NCBI GenBank assembly: GCA_030536165.1
Contig: JAUNQM010000050.1
Location: 1-11,041, forward strand
From: Prevotellaceae bacterium
GTDB taxonomy: Bacteria > Bacteroidota > Bacteroidia > Bacteroidales > Bacteroidaceae
Direction: 5' to 3'
DNA: 11,041 bases
The notes beneath the pieces are model-generated. The model searched no databases and had not been told where the DNA came from. It worked only from the letters and a program-made list of their open reading frames with translations. Of the stretch, positions 6,282 to 11,041 are shown piece after piece. Position 1 is the first letter of the stretch; every line of letters starts with the position of its first letter. The translations under genes and the position numbers were made by a program.

Positions 6282-7475
6282 TTATGAAAGCTTTGCGAGT
6301 GATTCTTTTATTCTGCGCATTGCCTCAATAATGTTTTCATCGCTGGTCGCATAACTCATGCGGAAGCATTCCGGACTTCCGAAAGCATCGCCACCAACTG
6401 TTGCCACGTGTCCTGTTTCAAGCAGATACATGGCAAGGTCTGTTGAGTTTGCAATTACTTTTCCGTCTTCGGTCTTTTTCCCAAAGAAGGAAGAGCACTT
6501 AGGGAACAGGTAGAATGCTCCGTTTGGCGTATTTACTTCAAGTCCTGGTATTTCTTTTGCCAGTCTTACAATGAGGTCGCGTCTCTTCTCAAAGGCTTTC
6601 CTCATTGTCTCTACGCACTCTTGTGAAGCTTCGTATGCAGCAACGGCAGCCTTTTGCGAGATAGAGCATGGGCCACTGGTGTATTGTCCTTGCAGTTTGT
6701 TGCACCCGCTGACAATCCATTCTGGTGCAGCAATGTAACCTATGCGCCATCCTGTCATTGCGTATGCTTTCGACACGCCATTGACAATGATGGTTCTCTC
6801 TTTCATTCCGTCAAACTGTGCAATGCTTTCGTGCTTACCAACATAATTGATATGCTCGTAGATTTCGTCTGAGATGACAAATAGGTCGTCGTGCTTCGTG
6901 ATTACGTCGGCAAGTGCCTTTAGTTCTTCCTTTGAATAAACGCTGCCTGTTGGGTTGCTTGGTGAGCAAAGGATGAGCATGCGTGTCTTAGGCGTAATGG
7001 CTGCTTCAAGCTGTTCGGGCGTTATCTTGAAGTTCTGCTCGAATGTCGCTTCGATAAATACGGGTTTTCCGCCTGCAAGCAAGACCATCTGTGGGTAGCT
7101 TACCCAGTAAGGTGCGGGGATGATAACTTCCTCACCATCGTTGACAAGAGCCATCACGGTGTTGCATACACTCTGCTTTGCGCCATTCGATACGAGTATT
7201 TCCGATGGCGAATACTCCAAGCCATTCTCTTGTTTGAGTTTGTTGCTTACAGCTTTTCTTAGATCAGGGTATCCTGGCACAGGTGAATAGGTTGAGAAGT
7301 TTTCGTCTATTGCTTTCTTGCCTGCATTCTTTATGTGGTCGGGAGTGTTGAAGTCAGGTTCCCCCACACTCATATTTATTACGTCAATACCTTGCGCCTT
7401 CATTTCGCTGCTCTTCTGCGACATTGCAAGCGTAGCCGAAGGTGCCAGTCGGTTTAGTCTTTCTGATAGTTTCAT
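6282..7475 (-). CDS. aspC: Class I aminotransferase, probably aspartate aminotransferase
   Basis: This is a PLP-dependent transaminase of fold type I, most like the I-gamma aspartate aminotransferases (aspartate + 2-oxoglutarate to oxaloacetate + glutamate), cytoplasmic, 397 residues, the usual length. Visible motifs: MSVGEPDFNTP (35-45) at the substrate site, SNGAKQS (96-102) in the cofactor-phosphate loop, CSPSNPTG (170-177) with the Asn contacting PLP, ISDEIYEH (201-208) with Asp203 for the pyridine nitrogen and Tyr206, VNGVSKAYAMTGWRIGY (231-247) with Schiff-base Lys236 and Arg244, and FRMSYA with Arg372 for the substrate carboxylate. All key residues are present. It is the last gene of the unit, 31 bp after ribBA. 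Related enzymes can accept prephenate or aromatic substrates, so the exact substrate is not fixed by sequence alone. Confidence 0.92.
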   Translation of the reverse strand: MKLSERLNRLAPSATLAMSQKSSEMKAQGIDVINMSVGEPDFNTPDHIKNAGKKAIDENFSTYSPVPGYPDLRKAVSNKLKQENGLEYSPSEILVSNGAKQSVCNTVMALVNDGEEVIIPAPYWVSYPQMVLLAGGKPVFIEATFEQNFKITPEQLEAAITPKTRMLILCSPSNPTGSVYSKEELKALADVITKHDDLFVISDEIYEHINYVGKHESIAQFDGMKERTIIVNGVSKAYAMTGWRIGYIAAPEWIVSGCNKLQGQYTSGPCSISQKAAVAAYEASQECVETMRKAFEKRRDLIVRLAKEIPGLEVNTPNGAFYLFPKCSSFFGKKTEDGKVIANSTDLAMYLLETGHVATVGGDAFGSPECFRMSYATSDENIIEAMRRIKESLAKLS

Positions 7476-7506
7476 GTTGGGTTATGTTTTTGCGGTTGAT
7501 TGTCCT

Positions 7507-8709
7507 TTACAAATGCAGGGTGTGTCCCATTCGTTCTTTCTTTGTTTCCAGGTATCGCCTATTATATTCGTTTGGGGTAATCTCTATTGGTTCGTTTTTT
7601 ACTATTTCGAGCCCGTACGACTCCAAGCCAATTCTTTTCACAGGATTATTAGTCAGCAGTCGCATCTTGTGTACGCCGAGTTTCTGCAATATCTGTGCGC
7701 CGCAGCCATAGTCTCTCTCGTCAGCTTTGAAGCCAAGATGTATGTTTGCATCAACTGTGTCGAGTCCTTCTTCCTGTAGCTTGTATGCAGCAATCTTGTT
7801 CATCAGTCCTATGCCACGTCCTTCTTGTTGCATATAGACAATGACGCCTTTTCCTTCCTTGTCTATTCGTTGCATTGCCTTGTGCAGTTGGTCACCGCAA
7901 TCGCAACGAAGGCTACCGAATACGTCTCCTGTCAGGCAAGATGAGTGTACACGGACAAGTATTTCTTCGTCATCTTCCCATTCTCCCTTGATTAATGCCA
8001 CGTGTTCAAGTCCGTTTGAAATTTGTCGGAATGGTACTAACTTAAAGTGTCCCCATGCAGTGGGGAAATCTACTTTTTCGCCCATTTCAACGATAGATTC
8101 CTTCTTTAGCCTGTACGCTATGAGATCTTTTATCGATACCACTTTGAGGTCGTATTTCTCTGCAAACTCCATCAACTGTGGAAGCCTTGCCATTGTTCCG
8201 TCCTCATTCATTATTTCTATTAGTGCACCGGCAGGGTAGAGTCCTGCGAGTTTGCAGAAGTCGAGGCATGCTTCTGTGTGTCCAGCACGTCTCAGCACGC
8301 CATTGTCCTGTGCATACAGTGGATTTATGTGCCCTGGGCGACCAAAAGTCTTCGATGTTGATTGTGGGTCAGCGAGTGCTTTTATTGTCTCAGCTCTGTC
8401 ATGAGCCGATACGCCTGTCGTGCAACCTTCAAGTTTGTCAATGGTGATGGTGAACGGAGTCCCTAAGGCTGAAGTGTTATCTGTTACCTGATGCGACAGT
8501 TCGAGTTCCTTGCATCTTGCTATTGTCAGCGGTGCGCAGAGCACTCCACGAGCATATTTCAGCATGAAGTTCACCTTTTCGGCATCAATCTTCTCGGCTG
8601 CAATTATGAGGTCTCCTTCGTTCTCGCGGTCTTCGTCGTCAACCACGATAACGAATTTTCCTTCTTTGAAGTCAGCTATTGCTTCGTCTATTTTGTTGAG
8701 CTTTATCAT
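7507..8709 (-). CDS. ribBA: RibBA: DHBP synthase and GTP cyclohydrolase II fusion
   Basis: This two-domain enzyme feeds both branches into riboflavin: the N-terminal half makes 3,4-dihydroxy-2-butanone 4-phosphate from ribulose 5-phosphate, and the C-terminal half opens GTP. It has 400 residues, the normal length. The DHBP synthase half (about 1-200) shows DDEDRENEGD (24-33), GVLCAPL (55-61), TTGVSAHDRAETI (97-109), RPGHINPL (124-131) and RRAGHTEA (140-147). The cyclohydrolase half (about 205-400) shows VRVHSSCLTGDVFGSLRCDCG (252-272) with the zinc ligands Cys258, Cys269 and Cys271, then QQEGRGIGL (294-302) and NPVKRIGLE near the C-terminus. Both halves look intact. It lies 23 bp after the permease gene and 31 bp before aspC, so it is co-transcribed. 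No FMN riboswitch is present upstream within the operon. Confidence 0.97.
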   Translation of the reverse strand: MIKLNKIDEAIADFKEGKFVIVVDDEDRENEGDLIIAAEKIDAEKVNFMLKYARGVLCAPLTIARCKELELSHQVTDNTSALGTPFTITIDKLEGCTTGVSAHDRAETIKALADPQSTSKTFGRPGHINPLYAQDNGVLRRAGHTEACLDFCKLAGLYPAGALIEIMNEDGTMARLPQLMEFAEKYDLKVVSIKDLIAYRLKKESIVEMGEKVDFPTAWGHFKLVPFRQISNGLEHVALIKGEWEDDEEILVRVHSSCLTGDVFGSLRCDCGDQLHKAMQRIDKEGKGVIVYMQQEGRGIGLMNKIAAYKLQEEGLDTVDANIHLGFKADERDYGCGAQILQKLGVHKMRLLTNNPVKRIGLESYGLEIVKNEPIEITPNEYNRRYLETKKERMGHTLHL

Positions 8710-8732
8710 TGTCTATATATAATAAGGTGTGG

Positions 8733-10718
8733 TTATGGCTCTGGGCTTTCTATATTTTCTGGGTTATCTATATTATCTTGACCCTCTAAGTCTTTTTCTT
8801 CTTCCACATGGGCAAACATGCGTATGCGCTCGCATGTGAGTTCATTGTTCTTTACTGTCTGGCGTATGTCATGCAGCAGCGTCAGGCGGAATCGCCATAT
8901 TCTGAAGTAGAAGAACAAACCGAGAGGCAGTATTATTGCCGTTGCTATATTGAGCCAGTTCTTGCGGAAAGGACTGGTGTGGGCATCTGGATTGATGACT
9001 GGATAGCGGTTAAGCGCATAAAGTATGCCTCCGTAACGTGAGTTCGACAGGTCGTTGATAACTCCATCGAGTTCGTCGCTCAGCCTTATTATCTCCGTGT
9101 CGGTCTCTGTCTTGAAGAATGTCTTGGCCACATTCGGCGCACGATAGAGCTTGTGTTCTTGCTCGTATGCCGTAAGTTCGTTGCCTATACGGTTCAGTTC
9201 CTTGATGTCTTTTGCGTAGTCAGGGTCTTCGATTATTACTTCCTTGCTTGCTATGTATCGCTTTGGCTTTATGCCGAAAGCCTTGTGTATGAGCATCGAG
9301 TAGAAGTCTGGATTGAATACCGCAGCGTCTTTATTTGCCTTGTAGGTGAAGAAAACTGCCAGCGGTGCAAGTATTGCTGTTGACAGGAATGCACCGAAGA
9401 ACACCGGCCACGAGCCTTCTCGCGCCATCTTCGTGCCTGAGTTTTCAAATATGTAATAGACAATGAATACCAGCACAGATATAATCACAGGCACACCGAG
9501 TCCGCCTTTCCTCACGATTGCACCGAGCGGAGCACCGATGAAGAAGAATATAAGGCAGGCGAATGAAAGGGTAAACTTCAGTATGGCTTGCAGTTGATGC
9601 TTGCGAAGCTGGCGCTCAACTGACGCACTCACGTAGCCTTTGAACTCATAGTCGGTAGTGCCCACGCGTGCCTTGTCCAATGCCCTGCCCACCATCTCGC
9701 GCTTCTTGTCTTGCGTGAGCTTGCTAAAAATGCTGTCGAGGTTCACCTTCTCGGTCTTTGCCTCTGCAATAGCCTTCAGCGAGTCTTTCTTTTCAATCTT
9801 CGGCAGCCAGTAGAGCGACATCTTCTCTTGTTCGTAGTAATCGCGTCCGGTGCTGTCGGCTTTTGCGTTGATGGAGTCTATGTCGTGGAGTATTTTTATG
9901 AGTCCCTTTGCTTCTGCGTCCTGTGAGAAGTCGTCGGCGTCGGCAAGATTAAAGTTTGCATCAAACGGTATGAGTATGTCTTTCTCCCAGAAAGTCTCGC
10001 GGCGGTAAGGCACGTTGCGTGCCATCACAGCGTCGCCCTGACGCATATTCTCAAACCATTCCCCGCTGTAGAGCTTCAACTGTAGATGCTTCTTTTCGGC
10101 AGTCATAGCAAGGCTTCCCGAATCGGCAATTATCACGGCTGCGTCCTCGAAACTGTTTGTGATGCGGTAAATCATAACGCCATAGAGCATCCCTCGCTCC
10201 ACGTCTTTCTTTTCCACATAGACGTTGCAGTTTGGTATTCCGTCGTAGAACGTTCCTTCTGGTATTTCAAGTTCTGGATTTTTCTGCTTCATGGAGATAA
10301 GCAGCGCGGCAAACGACTTGTTTGCGTTAGGGCAGACAACGTTCTGGAAGTAGAACGACATGCATGCAATGGTGGCAACTATCACTATCAGCGGACGGAA
10401 AGCTTGCATGAGCGATATTCCGGAGGCCTTTATGGCAGTAAGCTCCGAGCTTTCTCCGAGGTTTCCGAAAGTGATGAGCGACGACAGCAGGATGGCGAGC
10501 GGCAGCGCCTGTGGCAAGAGGAAAAGCCCCATGTACCAGAAAAACTGCGCAAGGATATCCATCGAAAGTCCCTTGCCGATGAGGTCGTCAACGTATCGCC
10601 AAAGGAACTGCATCATCAGCACAAACTGGCAGATGAAGAATGTGCCCACAAACAACAGCAGGAACTGTTTTGCAAGGAACACATCGAGTTTCTTTGGTCG
10701 AAGGTTGAACATTTTCAT
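8733..10718 (-). CDS. LptF/LptG-family lipopolysaccharide-export permease with C-terminal extension
   Basis: This inner-membrane permease works with the LptB ATPase to extract lipopolysaccharide toward the outer membrane; LptF versus LptG cannot be decided. From the ATG at 10716-10718 it has 661 residues (a second ATG at 10712 is equally possible). The frame stays open to an ATG at 10805, but that extension lies over the promoter and is unlike family N-termini, which begin near KKLDVFLAKQFLLLF. Membrane helices are at about 21-39, 63-83, 106-126, 379-401, 409-424 and 439-458. A large periplasmic domain lies between helices 3 and 4, and the family signature GAPLGAIVRKGGLG is at about 395-408. 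Unlike the roughly 360-residue E. coli proteins, it continues for about 200 residues: a charged soluble segment, a seventh helix (about 588-606) and an acidic tail. It is the first gene of the unit with ribBA and aspC. Confidence 0.88.
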   Translation of the reverse strand: MKMFNLRPKKLDVFLAKQFLLLFVGTFFICQFVLMMQFLWRYVDDLIGKGLSMDILAQFFWYMGLFLLPQALPLAILLSSLITFGNLGESSELTAIKASGISLMQAFRPLIVIVATIACMSFYFQNVVCPNANKSFAALLISMKQKNPELEIPEGTFYDGIPNCNVYVEKKDVERGMLYGVMIYRITNSFEDAAVIIADSGSLAMTAEKKHLQLKLYSGEWFENMRQGDAVMARNVPYRRETFWEKDILIPFDANFNLADADDFSQDAEAKGLIKILHDIDSINAKADSTGRDYYEQEKMSLYWLPKIEKKDSLKAIAEAKTEKVNLDSIFSKLTQDKKREMVGRALDKARVGTTDYEFKGYVSASVERQLRKHQLQAILKFTLSFACLIFFFIGAPLGAIVRKGGLGVPVIISVLVFIVYYIFENSGTKMAREGSWPVFFGAFLSTAILAPLAVFFTYKANKDAAVFNPDFYSMLIHKAFGIKPKRYIASKEVIIEDPDYAKDIKELNRIGNELTAYEQEHKLYRAPNVAKTFFKTETDTEIIRLSDELDGVINDLSNSRYGGILYALNRYPVINPDAHTSPFRKNWLNIATAIILPLGLFFYFRIWRFRLTLLHDIRQTVKNNELTCERIRMFAHVEEEKDLEGQDNIDNPENIESPEP

Positions 10719-10729
10719 AATTTTGCGCA

Positions 10730-10761
10730 CAAAATTACTCAAAATTTTACAACCACACAAA
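10730..10761 (-). promoter_or_regulatory. Promoter of the permease-ribBA-aspC unit
   Basis: On the minus strand TAATTTTG (10730-10737) fits TAnnTTTG, with TTTG (10758-10761) 20 bp upstream as the -33 element. The predicted start site would be near 10724, leaving only about 6-12 nt before the ATGs at 10718 and 10712, so the transcript would have a very short leader. The match supports choosing the downstream start codons over the one at 10805. Confidence 0.55.
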
Positions 10762-10843
10762 TAAAAGCAGGAAATAAAAGCGATAATCTTCTTTTGTCGC
10801 GTCATTTATAACCTTGAACTTTCCCCCGCCTACACCTTATTAA

Positions 10844-10879
10844 ATAACGCGCACGCACGCATACACGCGCACGCGTTAT
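10844..10879. repeat. Inverted repeat enclosing a 30-nt alternating purine-pyrimidine run
   Basis: Arms ATAACGCG (10844-10851) and CGCGTTAT (10872-10879) are exact inverted copies around a 20-nt spacer made of CA, CG and TA steps. From 10847 to 10876 purines and pyrimidines alternate without a break, mostly as GC and AC dinucleotides, which is the composition that favours left-handed Z-DNA under negative supercoiling. It could also fold as a hairpin. No T-run follows closely, so it is not a standard terminator. Confidence 0.75.
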
Positions 10880-10998
10880 GAGCGTTTTTGTTGAAAATGT
10901 CCTACTTTTATGTAAGTTTTTTTAATAGTTGCTATTGTTTTTTGTAGTTTCTATAGAAAATGGCTTGTATGTGCTCTTGTTGCATATTTCAGCCCTCC

Positions 10999-11034
10999 AC
11001 ACCTTAGGTGTTCGCCGAGTCACACCTCAGGTGT
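10999..11034. repeat. Two 13-bp palindromes, ACACCTNAGGTGT, 23 bp apart
   Basis: ACACCTTAGGTGT (10999-11011) and ACACCTCAGGTGT (11022-11034) differ only in the central base. Each is a perfect palindrome around that base and their centres are 23 bp apart, about two helical turns. Outer CCCT (10993-10996) and AGGG (11036-11039) extend the symmetry, so the whole unit could also form one larger hairpin with a small bulge. This suits a paired operator for a dimeric regulator, or a dispersed palindromic repeat. The gene it might control lies beyond the right edge. Confidence 0.7.
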
Positions 11035-11041
11035 AAGGGGT

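Larger units (their letters stand above)
10762..11041. other. Gene-free region upstream of the permease
   Basis: No gene is supported here on either strand. It holds an alternating purine-pyrimidine stretch within an inverted repeat (10844-10879), an AT-rich middle with runs of T (about 10884-10960), and paired palindromes at 10999-11034. The octamer ACACCTTA occurs at 10832 and again at 10999. I see no tRNA or other RNA gene, and no good promoter match outside the one at 10730-10761. Confidence 0.5.

Noticed and set aside
10719..10805. N-terminal extension of the permease to the ATG at 10805
   Set aside because: The extra 29 residues do not match family N-termini, and the segment contains a good promoter match.
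10086..10811. A 241-codon plus-strand frame antisense to the permease gene
   Set aside because: Long, but it lies wholly opposite a clear LptF/G coding sequence, has no recognisable domain and is His/Glu/Arg-rich in the way typical of antisense frames.
8720..10842. Inverted 11-bp repeat (ACACCTTATTA) flanking the permease gene as a mobile-element signature
   Set aside because: In an 11-kb window tens of 11-bp matches are expected by chance; there is no transposase or target duplication and the gene is core.

Overview
The window looks like a Bacteroidota chromosome, most likely Prevotella or a close relative. This rests on three things visible here: promoters of the Bacteroidota type (TTG or TTTG, 19-20 bp, then TAnnTTTG), an ExbB-ExbD-ExbD-TonB cluster whose TonB starts with a cytoplasmic segment of the form FDGRNKEYGAYALRR, and a fused RibBA. 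Genus-level placement is inference. All complete genes lie on the minus strand; the only plus-strand gene is a partial one at the left edge.

Left edge (1-612): the 3' end of an AT-rich plus-strand gene of unknown function stops at 410. It is followed by a gene-free patch and a strong rho-independent terminator (556-588) that faces left and ends the neighbouring minus-strand operon. The gene's base composition differs from the rest of the window, so a junction between imported DNA and core chromosome may lie near 410-550.

Ton operon (613-6095): reading leftward from a promoter at 6066-6095, the order is exbB (four membrane segments), two different exbD genes, tonB, a PstS-like solute-binding lipoprotein and a secreted TPR protein, ending at the terminator. 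Gaps between the first five genes are 41, 2, 15 and 0 bp; the TPR gene follows after 90 bp. ExbB/ExbD form the proton-driven motor and TonB carries the force to outer-membrane receptors. The PstS-like and TPR proteins are accessory partners of unknown role. This is the part of the window most worth a second look.

Intergenic 5963-6281: the exb promoter, an AT-rich leader and a degenerate 8-bp tandem repeat of five units.

Housekeeping operon (6282-10761): reading leftward, an LptF/LptG-family lipopolysaccharide-export permease with a long C-terminal extension, ribBA (riboflavin synthesis, both entry reactions) and a class I aspartate-type aminotransferase, separated by 23 and 31 bp. A promoter sits just upstream of the permease.

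Right edge (10762-11041): gene-free, with a 30-nt perfectly alternating purine-pyrimidine run held between 8-bp inverted arms, and two near-identical 13-bp palindromes 23 bp apart. No RNA gene, CRISPR array, insertion sequence or origin was recognised. Apart from the accessory members of the Ton operon and the intergenic structures, the content is ordinary core genome.
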